From: Siphonodentalium dalli
Taxonomy: Eukaryota > Mollusca > Scaphopoda > Gadilida > Siphonodentaliidae
Assembly (NCBI GenBank): GCA_032622095.1
Contig: CP136063.1
Location: forward strand, 40,774,106 to 40,838,105
DNA: 64,000 bases
Reading direction: 5' to 3'
Shown here one piece after another: positions 12,321 to 24,100 of the stretch. A program made the translations under genes and the position numbers. The first letter of the stretch is position 1; every line of letters begins with the position of its first letter. The notes under the pieces are model-generated. The model saw only the letters and a program-made list of their open reading frames with translations, was not told the DNA's origin and ran no database searches.

Positions 12321-12410
12321 AAAAGGTATGAGCTTCAGATAGAAAATGATAGTGGGTCATCAGAGTCTCAATACAGATGTATATCATGTATTGTGACTCA
12401 ACAGGGTCTA

Positions 12411-12810
12411 CTCATGTGCAATTATTAGTTTGTCCTGACGAAGAATTGGATTCACCAGTGTTCACGGCCAGTTAATAGTGTTATCCAAATTGTCCTCTTC
12501 ACCTGTTCACCACAAACTTGACAAAGCCATGGATAGTCAGCGAGACGTTAAAGTAGATAAATGGACACCGCTTTCATACCACAAGATAATTGTCGAAAAG
12601 AAATAACGATTTCCTTTGCTCCTAAACGATTGATACCGATAAAATTTCAAAATCTGGTTCTATAGAATGGATACGTCTATTGGGCGATAATATGGTGAGA
12701 AACAGATTGGTTCCATTATTGCACACGTACTCAGCGAATTACATACCGATCTGAAAGTACGCAAAACGTGTTCGATGCCGCTGTTCGGTGTGTATTCATA
12801 TTACTGGTAC
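12411..12810. repeat. Displaced ZF1 upstream flank
   Basis: Matches the flanks upstream of ZF2 (about 30590-30980) and ZF3 (about 62720-63120), including GTCCTGACGAAGAAT, TTTCAAAATCTGGTTCT and ACCGATCTGAAAGTA. It was pushed away from ZF1 by the 3.6-kb transposon. No gene is visible in it. Confidence 0.75.
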
Positions 12811-12893
12811 CATAGGAGTATGATAGGACTGAAGTCTTATATTATATTTCGTTTATATCACTGGTACCATAGGACTGAATTCTTACAGTTCGG

Positions 12894-13375
12894 AGGAGCG
12901 GATAGCTCAGTTGGTTTGTGGGCCGACCTCTGAGCTACACCTTCGACACGGTCGAGGGTTCAAATCCGACAAAATATCGGTCGGACTTTGTGTCGCCATC
13001 TGCATTCCCAGTACCACGGGCATCACAAATCAATCATCGATGCCACGATCAGTGATCTGAGAAAGATTCCAGAAGCCAAAGAGTCTCAGACAAAATTTGA
13101 AAAAATGCGTACTGGACTAACTTCGTACCTCTGCTCCTCTCGTAATGTCATGACCAGGGATGACACTACACTTGGCACACCGTCGGATCGGGAGCCGACG
13201 CTAATGGCTGTCCCGTGTGCAACAATGTGCGCACGTTAAAGATCCCTACCGTGGCGAAGAAGTCACGGGTTCGGCAAAAAAACTTCCTGGAAAAATTATG
13301 GATCTACTCGATCCCGTCCTGTAAAAGCCAGCCTTGGTCACTAGGACGTAACAACTACAGATACAGATACAGATT
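12894..13375 (+). mobile_element. tRNA-derived SINE
   Basis: The head contains a box-A-like TAGCTCAGTTGG (12902-12913) and a box-B-like GGTTCAAATCC (12957-12967) at tRNA-like spacing, typical of an internal RNA polymerase III promoter. The body includes GCGCACGTTAAAGATCCCTA, which resembles conserved central domains of invertebrate SINEs (from memory, not checked). The tail is a short (ACAGAT)n run. It sits inside the satellite. It is not a working tRNA gene: the acceptor-stem halves do not pair. Confidence 0.7.
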
Positions 13376-13765
13376 ATATTTCGTTTGTTTTACTGCTACC
13401 ATAGGACTGAATTCTTACATTATATTTCGTTTATATTAATGCAACCATAGGACTGAATTCTTACATTATATTTCGTGTTTTACTGGTACCATAGGACTGA
13501 ATTCTTACATTATATTTCGTTTATATTACTGGTACTATAGGACTGAATTCTTACATTATATTTCGTTTGTTTTACTGCTACCATAGGACTGAATTCTTAC
13601 ATTATATTTCGTTTATATTACTGGTACCTTAGGACTGAGTTCTTACATTATATTTCATTCATATTACTGGTACCATAGGACTGAATTCGTACAGTATATT
13701 TCGTTTATATTACTGCTACTATAGGACTGAATTCTTACATTATATTTTGTTTGTTTTACTGGACT

Positions 13766-14615
13766 AGACAGGGGCTGTCGGAAAAAAAACTGCGGGACAC
13801 AACGTACCGGGGGGTGGGGGGGGGGTACCTAGGCGTCAAAAATTTACACGTGGGGGGGGGGGGGGGGTTGTCAGAAAACATTTGCATGTCATTTTTTTCC
13901 AAATATGTATTTTCAGACTCACAACTTCAATTTTCTCTCATTTTATAGAATATGGATTAACCTTAATATCCAAATCATATATACATGAGTAGTACAATCC
14001 ACATAAAACAATTTTGGATAACCACTGTCTTGGTTTACATGTGATATTGACCACATTAACCCTCTTAATAATGCCGACTATGTCAGTGTCTACCAGTCGA
14101 ATGCAGAATTCTACCCTGCGATCGCTTATCTGACAAATTTTTACTGCAGAACTATCCCATGTATTAAACAATTTCTCCTCCAATGGTATCAGAAAACAGT
14201 TATATGCTGGTATCTCACTCATCTCATTTGCATCTTTTACAAAGTCGAGGTAATGACTAGTTGTCATTTTTTAAAGTGCATACAAAGCGTTGCGATCACC
14301 AATAACATGTTTGTACACGTCATGACATCACGAGGTACAAATCTGCGTTCAACTGATAGACAATGACCATTTTAGTCATAATAATCTAAAATAAGTTACC
14401 AAGCACATTCTCGTGAATTGTAACAAGTTATGTTTTTTTCGGTTTCCAGTAAAACCGAGTTGGTGTGCGGTTGGGGTAGATTTGATTTTTCTGGGGGGGG
14501 GGGCAAATGGTCAGTGGAAAAAAACTGCAGTTTTTGCTGTTTTGGGGGGGGGGGGGGGTACCCAAACCGATAAAAACAATTTTTTCCACCCTGTGTCTGC
14601 AGTCCCCCCCCCCGC
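13766..14615. other. G-tract-rich insert in satellite, with a 109-codon minus-strand ORF
   Basis: Flanked by runs of up to about 15 G (13801-13867, 14495-14557) and ending in a C run (14605-14614). Between them lies a minus-strand ORF (14267-13938) starting MTTSHYLDFVKD, with no recognised domain. The sharp change in base use shows an insertion into the array. Confidence 0.45.
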
Positions 14616-15930
14616 CATAGGACTGAATTTTTACATTATATTTCGTTTATATTACTTGTGCCATAGGACCGAATTCTTACATTATATTTCATTTACACTA
14701 CTGGTACCATAGAACTGAATTCTTACATTATATTTCGTTTGTTTTACTGGTACAATAGGACTGAATTGTTACATTATATTTCGTTTGTTTCGCGGGTACC
14801 ATAGGACTAAATTCTTACATTATATTTCGTTTGTTTTACTGTTACAATAGGACTGAATTCTTACATTACATTTATATTACTGGTACAATAGGACTGAATT
14901 CTTACATTACATTTATATTACTGGTACAATAGGACTGAATTCTTACATTACATTTATATTACTGTTACAATAGGACTCTGAATTCTCACAGTATATTTCG
15001 ATTATATTACTAATACCATGGGACTGAATTATTACATTATAGTTCGTTTGTTTTACTGGTACAATAGGACTTAATTCTTACATTATATTTCGTTTGTTCT
15101 ACTGGTACAATAGGACTTAATTCTTACATTATATTTCGTTTGTTTTACTGGTATCATAGAACTTAATTCGTACACTATATTTCGTTATGTTACTGGTACC
15201 ATAGGCCATAGGACTGATTTCTTACATTATATTTCAATTATATTGATGGCGCCATAGGACTGAATTTTTGCATTATATTTCGTTTATATTACTGGTACCA
15301 TATGAATTAATTCTTACATTATATTTCGTTTAGATTACTAATACCATAGGAATTAATTGTTAGATTATATTTCGTTTATATTACTGGTCCCATAGGACTG
15401 AATTCGTACAGTATATTTCGTTTATATTACTGTTACTATAGGACTGAATTCTTACATTATATTTTGTTTGTTTTACTGGTAACATAGGACTGAAGTCTTT
15501 GTATTTTGTATGTTTTATTTGTACAATAGGACTGAAGTCTTATATTATATTTCTTTTATATTACTGCTTCCTTGGGGCTGATTTCTTACATTATATTTCG
15601 TTTGTTTTAATGGTACCATAGAACTGAATTCGTAAACTATATTTCGTTATGTTACTGGTACCATAGGACCGAATTCTTACATTATATTTCGTTTATATCA
15701 CTGGTACCATATGACTGATTGTTTACATTATATTTCAATTATATTAATGGCGCCATAGGACTGAATTCTTACATTATATTTCATTTATATTACTGGTGCC
15801 ATAAGACTGAATTCTTACATTGTATTTATATTACTGGTATCATATAGGACTGAATACTTATCTCATGTTTCGTTTGTTTTACTGGTACCATAGGACTGAA
15901 TTCTTACATTATATTTCTGTTGTTTTTACC

Positions 15931-16574
15931 GATTCATAATAATGTGATTTATTCAGTTGTGTACTTCGTCACCGTGATCACAGAAAGACATCAATTAGTC
16001 GCAGTATTTGTGATAGACTGCGCTAATACACAGAATTATTATTTCGTGGTTTCTTTGTTGAAAATTGTTAAATCTACGGATTCTATAGAGATATCAATGC
16101 AGAATAAACCGCAGTGCAGCAGCCAATAATTCGCACAGGTCTCTGACACAAAAAATTTCATAACACTAAAAGTGCCCAAATGATCTATATATATAAGGTC
16201 AGGTACTTTTTGAGTCATGGCCAATTTTGTTTCAGGAATCTGTGCTAATTCGTATCTGGTAGTGGATTTTGACCTAACTTAATGTTTGTTTACAATTTAT
16301 TTTCTATAGATATATTCTCCTCATAATGTCTAGAGTAATGGGGAAACTTCACCTTTGATAAATGCATAATGGTATTTTTAGTTTGGGCCCACTTGCGGTC
16401 TGCCACCCTTCGAAGAGAACAAACACGAGACAACACCACATACTGAATATTGATAACTACTAATGGTAATGCAAACTAAATAACAGGCTGGCAAAACTGC
16501 CTCCATCATGGAACCATATTACTCTTTCCTCATTAAGGGCAGACTTCCCCTCCTTATGAGGACAATTAACTTAC
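15931..16574. other. Unassigned sequence
   Basis: AT-rich stretch between satellite and MITE. Short ORFs on both strands overlap each other and show no domain. I see nothing supportable. Confidence 0.4.
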
Positions 16575-16703
16575 TTAAAGATGAATTATCTCTCTAAATA
16601 ACAAATATGAAATAGTTGCGTGGGTATAAAACAAGGAATATGAATTGAAGACCCAGTCCGGAAACGCTTCTATCAATTAATATTGATTTTATTTCGAATA
16701 TTT
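16575..16703 (-). mobile_element. TTAA MITE terminal fragment
   Basis: Starts TTAAAGATGAATTATC and follows the MITE 3' terminal arm for about 130 bp before breaking off after TATTTCGAATATT. Confidence 0.75.
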
Positions 16704-16726
16704 TATTATGAATTGAGATGATTAAA

Positions 16727-16940
16727 CATGTATTATATAGTTACCGGGGTATAAAGGTGGATTATCTCTTTGTAAACATGTATCATATAGTTACCGGGGT
16801 ATAAAGGTGGATTATCTCTTTGTAAACATGTATTATATAGTTACCGGGGTATAAAGGTGGATTATCTCTTTATAAACATGTATTATATAGTTACCGGGGT
16901 ATAAAGGTGGATTATCTCATTGTAAACATGTATTATATAG
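16727..16940 (+). repeat. 50-bp tandem array built from the MITE 5' terminus
   Basis: AAAGGTGGATTATCTCTTTG starts at 16753, 16803, 16853 and 16903, an exact 50-bp period, preceded by a partial unit. Each unit equals the first 50 bp of the MITE up to ACCGGGGTAT. The last unit is cut at 16940, where B-family coding sequence begins. Confidence 0.9.
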
Positions 16941-18591
16941 CAGTACAAGACGCTGCCGTTGCAGGAAAGAGGATGTTCAATGCACCGATGCATGTGGCTG
17001 CGATCAAGAACTTTGTGACAATAACTGTACGAGTGACGGAGAAGTGAGCGATGAGAAAAGTTTATAGCATACCCAACTTTCTTTATTTCGTACCAATTAC
17101 TAATTGCACATGTTATTTTACTTAGTGGCGAAAAATAACATTTTTCCCAAAAACCAAATGATTCTATTGCCAGTTCAGTGCTTGTTGTGAATGTAAAATC
17201 TTACAACTCAGGATTATATCACCTTAAAAATCTAAGGAAGTTAACTTTTTCTGTTGCTGTGTGAACTTTTAGACATACAGAAGTTGTTCAAACTTTACCT
17301 TTATGTCCTGTAACTAAATATAATATGATCACATCCGTATGGTCTGATTTAACTTATTGAATGATGGGAGCCGTCTTGAATATTTATATGCAATAACTAG
17401 TTTTAGCTCAAAGCTACAACTCGGTACTAATTTGACCCTCCCGTGACATTGTAACAACGGTAAGATCGGGTACGGGTGTATTTCCATTGTTATATTACAT
17501 AACAAGCGTCTTATTATCAAAAATGACAATTTTCTAATTTTAGGGGGGAGGTTTATATTTTTTACAAAAAATAATCATTCAAGGCATTATCCAAAGTTTT
17601 TTTTCTGGCAATTTGACTTCCCAGATTGTCGTAGAAAATTATTACGCTTTAATATTCGGAATTAACTAGGGAAATTACAAGCTGTGTGCTATCAGTTTCA
17701 GAAATAAATTGAAACGAAAGCAAATATTTGCCCAAAAAACGCACTTAAATAATTTGTTTTCGAAAATAGTATTTATTTTCCAAAATCTTGTGTGGCGATG
17801 TGAAATAATATCTCTATTCCTAACATTTTAAAGGGAAATAATGCCAATATGACATAAACTGTCATCTGTAGTTTGAAATATCAGTTTATGGTTATTTTAA
17901 AGGTGGATTATCTCTTTGTAAACCTGTATTATATAGTTACCGGGGTATAAAATATTAGATATGAATCGAAGACTCCTGTCCGGAAATGCTTCTATCGATT
18001 AATATTAATTTTATTTCGAATATTTTCTGGTTTAAAAAGGTGTGTTTGTTCAGCTAACGAACAATGGTGGTTACTGTTAACAGAGACCAGAAATTATATT
18101 GTGCAATTTTGTCACAAATAGATGTTAATTATACTCGTTATCGCTTATATCGTTGGAACAAAACAATACAAACAACCAATCTGTGACATTTGACATTCGT
18201 TGCGTAGCCGTGGGAATAGCCCAGTGCTCTATATCGCAATAAGGTCTCATCCGAATGGTCGGTTCTAAAAATAGTAACATAAATGGCCCGATTTTATATT
18301 CGAAATAAAATCAATATTAATTGATAGAAGCTTTTCCGGACATAGGTCTTCAGTTCATATTTATTATTTTATACCCACGCAACTATTTAAAATTTGTAAT
18401 TTAAAGAGATAATCCATCTTTAAGCTTTATTCAATCAAAAACCATGAATAAAAAAAATTTGCAACACTTTCAGAAATTACATCCACCCTTACATGAACCG
18501 CAATGTAGTTCCCCACAACAGGCAATAGGCGGAAATTTTCTTGGTGGCCGGTTGAACAGAATCTAAAAAAAAAATCCTGGCGTCTGGACTA
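16941..18591 (+). mobile_element. B-family 3' part with terminal arm
   Basis: Begins inside the cysteine-rich coding end (CAGTACAAGACGCTGCCGTTG, as at 55452). It runs through the same stop-proximal sequence and the 3' inverted arm to the terminus GGCGTCTGGACTA at 18591. A MITE is inserted at 17897-18423. It preserves the empty site (18501-18503, CAA) for the A3 insertion seen at 56483. Confidence 0.8.
17897..18423 (+). mobile_element. TTAA MITE copy M4
   Basis: Full copy in the B 3' arm, TTAA at 17897-17900 and 18420-18423. Empty sites in other B arms are at 56399-56402 and 2879-2882. Confidence 0.9.
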
Positions 18592-18807
18592 TTTGATATC
18601 ATTTGGAATTTTTCCCCACAGAATCGGAAGCAACATCGATTCGTATGACTGCTCAGGGTGAGAAAGTTATTCTAATGCTCTGACTGAAGACTCTAGTTTA
18701 TTCGAAAACATGCGCACAGAATGAATGCTCATTGTTGCAGAGGGTAGTTCTATTATGTTCTTCATATAGGAATCAATGATTTTGTGCGGTTGTCCGAATC
18801 GAACCTT
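18592..18807. other. Unassigned spacer
   Basis: Short unique stretch between a B terminus and the next MITE; nothing recognised. Confidence 0.4.
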
Positions 18808-19333
18808 TTAAAGGTGGATTATCTCTTTGTAAACATGTATTATATAGTTACCGGGGTATAAAATATTAGATTTGAATCGAAGACTCCTGTCCCGAAATGC
18901 TTCTATCGATTAATATTAATTTTATTTCGAATATTTTCTGGTCTAAAAAGGTGTGTTTGTTCAGCTAACGAACAATAGTGGTTACTGTTAACATAGACCA
19001 GAAATTATATTGTGCAATTTTTTGTCACAAATAAACGTTAATTATACTCATTATCGCTTATATCTGTGGAACAAAACAATACAATCAATCTGTGACATTT
19101 GACTTTCGGTGCGTAGTCATAGGAACAACCCAGTGCTCTATATAGCAATATGGTATCATCCGAATGGTCTGTTCTAAAAATAGTAACATAAATGGGCCCG
19201 ATTTAATATTCGAAATAAAATCAATATTAATTGATAGAAGCTTTTCCGGACATAGGTCTTCAGTTCATATCTATTATTTTATACCCACGCAACTATTTAA
19301 AATTTGTTATTTAAAGAGATAATCCATCTTTAA
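18808..19333 (+). mobile_element. TTAA MITE copy M6
   Basis: Full copy, TTAA at 18808-18811 and 19330-19333. It abuts and interrupts the gag remnant on its right. Confidence 0.9.
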
Positions 19334-19911
19334 CAAATCTAGTGCTTTGACATAGTTAGCGGCTGTTAATGGCAGACCATCTATGCAGGATTGAGCTTCT
19401 CCAACAATCGACGTTTTCAGATAGGTGAACTTGTCAATGTCTCTTAATTGTTTTGATGAGTTCACCGAGGAGTCAAATATCTCCCAGAAAGTCTGCCACT
19501 CCATTAGGTTGCCCGCAAACTTTGGTAACTCAGTCTTTGGCAGTGACACTTTGAATTTTGGAGGTTGTTCTTGCTCTGTGGTTTTCGTATCCCGGTTTGC
19601 TTTTTTCTCCAATTCTAATGCATTCAGCGCTATCTGAGCTTCATTGTACCTTATCTTCAGTCCATAAATGTACTCATCGGCTTCTACAATGATGTTTTCA
19701 AAATTCTGGGAATCGTCATCCTCTGTAAGATCGATTAACTCTTTGTCAAGTTCTTCGAGTTCCGCTATCTTGCTATCTTGTCTTTGAGATTGGTAAGCAC
19801 GAGGGTGGATTCGACTGTATTTTGTTGAGAAATCATGTCCTCGAGCTGTCTTAACATCGTTGTGGCTTGTCCTCTATGCGCGCGTCGCGTTCGTAACACT
19901 CTTTCAGCCAT
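19334..19911 (-). pseudogene. BEL/Pao-type retrotransposon gag remnant (DUF1759-like)
   Basis: From ATG at 19911 the minus strand reads MAERVLRTRRAHRGQATTML, then a coiled, acidic stretch. After a frameshift near 19775, caused by a short GATAGCA duplication, comes the region KTELPKFAGNLMEWQTFWEIF, the hallmark of the DUF1759 gag domain of BEL/Pao elements (positions about 19551-19480). It continues to GLPLTAANYVKALDLL and is cut at 19333 by MITE M6. In the intact element it would be the structural protein of virus-like particles. ATTGGTCCCTCGAACCG just upstream of the start fits the BEL leader. No protease, reverse transcriptase or integrase is present. Confidence 0.75.
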
Positions 19912-20189
19912 TATCGGTTCGAGGGACCAATTTCGGGAATATAGCAGATAGAAATCGCAGGTCGCAGTTGAACACAAATAGATTTTAATCTGAATAATAA
20001 AAGGGTCGCCAATACAAGGGACCATTATAGAACGAATTGAGAACATAATAACTACAAATAAACCATACACAAATATAGTCTCAATACATATCTCGGGATA
20101 AAATTAACATCGACTGCCAGAATAGCAAAATCACAAGAACAAACAAGCGGGAAAGCCACGAAAGCAATGTTCTTTTAAAACCAGTCTGT
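19912..20189. other. Leader and possible LTR remnant of the BEL element
   Basis: Sequence upstream of the gag start on the minus strand. It should hold the primer site and LTR, but no second LTR exists in the window to confirm this. Confidence 0.3.
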
Positions 20190-20199
20190 TCCTTCAAAG

Positions 20200-21088
20200 A
20201 TGAAGCTATCTATTCCAACTAAATGCAAATTATTCGACAAATTAATAAAACCGATAATGTTATACGGATGTGAGATATGGGCAGGAGAAATAAACATGCT
20301 TCACCCAGAGACAATACCAATCGAAGAAGTCCATCTGAGGTTTTGCAAAATAACATTAGGTGTTAACCGAAATGCTACTTACCATGCCGTCCGCCCAGAA
20401 TTGGGCAGATTCCCAGTTATACATGATGCGATTACTCAACAATTTAGATATATGAAAAAAGTTTCGAACCTTTCAAGTGGGTGCTTGGTACATGATGCAT
20501 ACATCGAATCACTTAAAGACCCTTCTAATTCATTGTACAATGAATTATATGGAAAATACGGCGTCGATATTTCAGACCGCCGGAGATTCCAAGGGATACA
20601 AGAGCGCGCCTTAGTGGATAAACTGAAATCTGAACATTTGATGCGATTCTATAATGTAAATCATGCCGAAAAGAAAACGATCAGTGGAAATAAAATACGA
20701 ACGTATATATTATTCAAGTCAAAGTATGAAATTGAACCATACATTGTCAATACGCGATCTGCCAAAGCGAGAATTCTATTCACAAGATTGAGAATCAGTA
20801 ATCATCGACTGGAAATCGAAGAAGGGAGACACAAAAAGATTGTGTTCTGCGTGTAATTCAAAACAAATTGAGTCAGAATATCATTTCATCTTAGAATGTC
20901 GGGCCTATGAAAGTATTCGCGAAGCTTATGTAAAGGACATAATTGCAACGTGCCCTCATTTCTTAGAAATGACAAATTATGAGAAGTTCAGATTTATTAT
21001 GCAGAATGAACAAATTGCAACCGTTAACGTTATATGCCACATGATCCGGTCTTTCTTCACCATTCGAGACAATATACATAATGTCTAA
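20200..21088 (+). pseudogene. LINE ORF2 C-terminal fragment
   Basis: Encodes KLFDKLIKPIMLYGCEIWAG and VHLRFCKITLGVNR, the region just after the reverse transcriptase domain in many non-LTR elements. It ends, after a frameshift near 20845, in a Cys-Cys-His-Cys knuckle (CSACNSKQIESEYHFILEC) and a stop at 21086. The 218- and 82-codon pieces are in different frames, so the copy is dead and 5'-truncated. Small relatives of the same region appear at 31060, 49762 and 63200. Its 3' flank meets the A2 transposon at 21174. Confidence 0.8.
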
Positions 21089-21173
21089 TAAAAGCAAGTA
21101 TACCTGATATTTTATGACAGTAAATTCACGAGCGTATATGCATATCGTATGTGATTACTCATGTTCAATTATT

Positions 21174-24100
21174 AAGTCCAGCAGCCAAGAGCCGAATTTT
21201 GGCCAAAACCCAAATTCTCTGAAAATTCATTAGTAGTATCTCGGCAAATGTTTTCCGGTTGATGTGCTCTTGTAACCCTTGGGGAAATTTAATTATTCAA
21301 CATTGCAACAACCTACCCAAACGACATATGGCCATACGGGTGTGATCATGTTTTATTCAGTAGCAGAAGTTGGAAATCACGTAAAAACGTTGGTTTACGT
21401 ACGTATGTTCACACCAGATCACAAAAATGTCAAGATCTTACTTTTATAGGATTAATCAAAATGGCGGTCAAAATGGCCATCATACAATCTACACTTTCAT
21501 GTTACGAAAATGTACACTTTCGAAGCATGACTCAATGGTGACACCCAATATGATAGACCGGTTTTTGTTATGTCACAGGTTCTCATATGCATGTAGAACA
21601 AAAATAGGTCAAGTATGTCGAATGCTTATTCAAATTACGTTACAAAGAAGCTTGCAATAGCAATGAAAAGTGCACTGAAAATGATGGTGAGGCGCGCATA
21701 CACTCTAGAATATACGCGAGCAAAGTATATGGCGATGGCCTGCATGAAACACTCGAACAAAGTCTTAATATAGACAGCAAACTTAAAGTGTCGTTTCACA
21801 GAAATTGTGCTTCCAGATACACATCAAAAACTAATGTTGAAGCATCCAAATGCAGCAATTCACCAGCTATTTCACCGAAACGTTCACGTAGGTCAGCAGG
21901 CAACTTTAATTTTCAAACTGATTGTCTATACTATGGTGAGACATGCAATGTCGAAAAAGAACCAAGACATCCAGATCGATGGCGCCCTGCTTTCATTTGC
22001 CGATCAACGCAAACAGTAGATTGGAAGCCGTATACGGTCGCTCTCGTGGAGAATTGTGATTTACGAAGAGACGAGTGGGCAGAAGAGGTTCGGGGTAGAA
22101 TTGAGAGTGCGGTTAGTGATTTGCACGCTGTCGGGGCAAGGTACCACAGAGACTGTATGACAAACTTCCTACAAAACCGATCATTGGCAGCAACCGATAC
22201 GATGTTACCAACCCAATTCCATGATCTTGAATTGCAGTCTATTATTGACGAAATGTCCGATCAAAGAGACAAAATATGGAATTCGACGGATGTGTTTGAT
22301 ATGTATGCTAGCAATAGTGGGTGTAAGTTGACACGCCCCCATTTGGTATAAGAACTTATTTCTCATTTCGACGGCGAACTATTGCCATTGTCTGCACCAG
22401 GATATGCAAATGTTCTTGCATTCCATAAGAATACCGCCTCTGTGCTAAGACTTGTTAAAGATGACAACGACGACTATCTTGAATCATCTGTTCGAAAAGT
22501 GGCTAGTAGTATCGTTAATGAGTGCAAGGAACTGGCAACACATATATCTACATATAGAGTCCATATTGATAGAGAGAATGCTGAGGATTCAGTGTCTGAA
22601 ACACTTAAAAACCTCCTGCGAGTAATATCGACTAAGTTGGATAAAACATTGCCTGCACTACTTATAGGCAACGTCGTCACAAATATCGTAACTTGTCATG
22701 TTACTGATTTACAAATTACCCTAGGTATATTTTTGCGAGATTCTAAATCGGTAATAAACCATCTTGACGATTATCGAATAACATGCAGTTATGACGAGCT
22801 TTTAAGGTTAAAAAAAGCGGCGGCATTAGCGTCGTCGGTTCATATGTATGCGAACTCATCACTGAGTAGCGGAAAGGTTTGTTGCAGGTCATAGCCGACA
22901 ACTTCGATGCTGATATTAGTTCGCCGAATGGCAAACTTTCAACCCATTCTCTCGCAATGATAGCGACACAACCGTCGGACGGCAATGTGATTGAACATAT
23001 CAGGCAAGAACTAGAAATTCCCCGTTTAGAGAAAGCAGACACCCACTGGTAGTACTGGATGACAACGTAACAGATGTGTATGTTGACTTAAAGAAGGACC
23101 CATCCATGCCGACTGTTCCGCTGAGTAATATATCCGGTGACTTTCGCAATTATCAAAATATTTCGATATGGCGCGCAGAGGAGTGCGATTTTGCATTTTT
23201 TTCAAGATATGCATCGAATTGATACTTGTCCGGAATATAATGGATACAATACAAAAATGAGCAGGGAACACGAACGAGCTCTTTCGCCAAAAATCATTGT
23301 CGGTTATCTACCGCTAATCGACCGGCCGCTGCAGATCCATCGACAATGATGACAGCCATGTTAAAGGCGAAATTAATCACAAACGCTGCTGGGCAAGAAT
23401 TTGTAATATTTGTAGCAGACCAACACTTATACCGGATTGCACTTCACGTCAAGTGGGACAATCCTGACATGTTTAAGAACACATATCTAAGGTTAGGAGG
23501 TATGCATTTGCTCATGAGCTAATGTGGATCTATCGGGTCACTGATGGGAACCGGCTTGACAGAAATGTTAGAGTCGACTTTTGGCGGAGTCTTAAAAATG
23601 CTCAAAGGCAAGAAGTTTCCTCAAAATATAAGAGCTTTGCGTCTGTGGACAGAAGAGTTACTCCGAGCAGTATTTGAAACACATGATGATATGCGATGCA
23701 TGTGTGACCTCTTGGTTGTTCTGGAAGCATTCGCATGTGAGAGCAGAACTGCTAAGCTCTGGATTGAATGTTTAATCAAACCCATGTTCATTATACTGAT
23801 ATATATTAGAGCAGAGCGGGAATCTGATTGGCCTCTTCATCTAGACACCGTTGAGGAGATTATTCCTCTTTTCTTCCCAGCTAGACACACTCATTATGCC
23901 AGATATACTCTATTACCTGCGGTCAATGGAATCACTACCTGATGATGTTCAGGCGCCATTCATGAAGGGTGGCGATTGAGACCACCTGCATGCGGTATGG
24001 TCATGGACGCTCATGTATAATCGGCATCACGCTGAAACTCGAGAGTGTTCGTACATGGGAATACAGTTTGAATACATGCAATTGCCTGATATACGATTTG

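Larger units (their letters stand above)
8805..12410. mobile_element. 3.6-kb transposon with 9-bp target duplication and long inverted arms
   Basis: The direct repeat CTCATGTGC flanks it at 8796-8804 and 12411-12419. The uninterrupted site is present beside both other zinc-finger copies (around 30585-30600 and 62716-62732), so the insertion is defined to the base. The ends read TAGTTCCAG and TCTA. Inverted arms are strong from 8868 to 9276 and from 11941 to 12347. The 9-bp duplication and long inverted arms resemble Mutator-like elements, but no transposase is present and that label is inference. The interior is filled by later insertions: an AT-rich palindromic unit and three MITE copies. 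Confidence 0.75.
12810..15930. repeat. 46-bp satellite/minisatellite array
   Basis: Units of the form CATAGGACTGAATTCTTACA + TTATATTTCGTTTATATTAC + TGGTAC recur through 12810-12890, 13365-13765 and 14620-15930, mostly about 43-46 bp apart with point changes. A tRNA-derived SINE (12894-13375) and a G-rich insert (13766-14615) interrupt it. The ZF2 and ZF3 flanks have only one or two such units at the equivalent place (30975-31030, 63117-63172). Confidence 0.9.

Noticed and set aside
12894-12970. tRNA gene
   Set aside because: Box A and box B are present but the 5' and 3' ends do not pair as an acceptor stem, and the sequence continues into a SINE body and tail.
12810-15930. CRISPR-like array
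   Set aside because: Units are contiguous 46-bp repeats with point changes and no distinct spacers; the context is eukaryotic.
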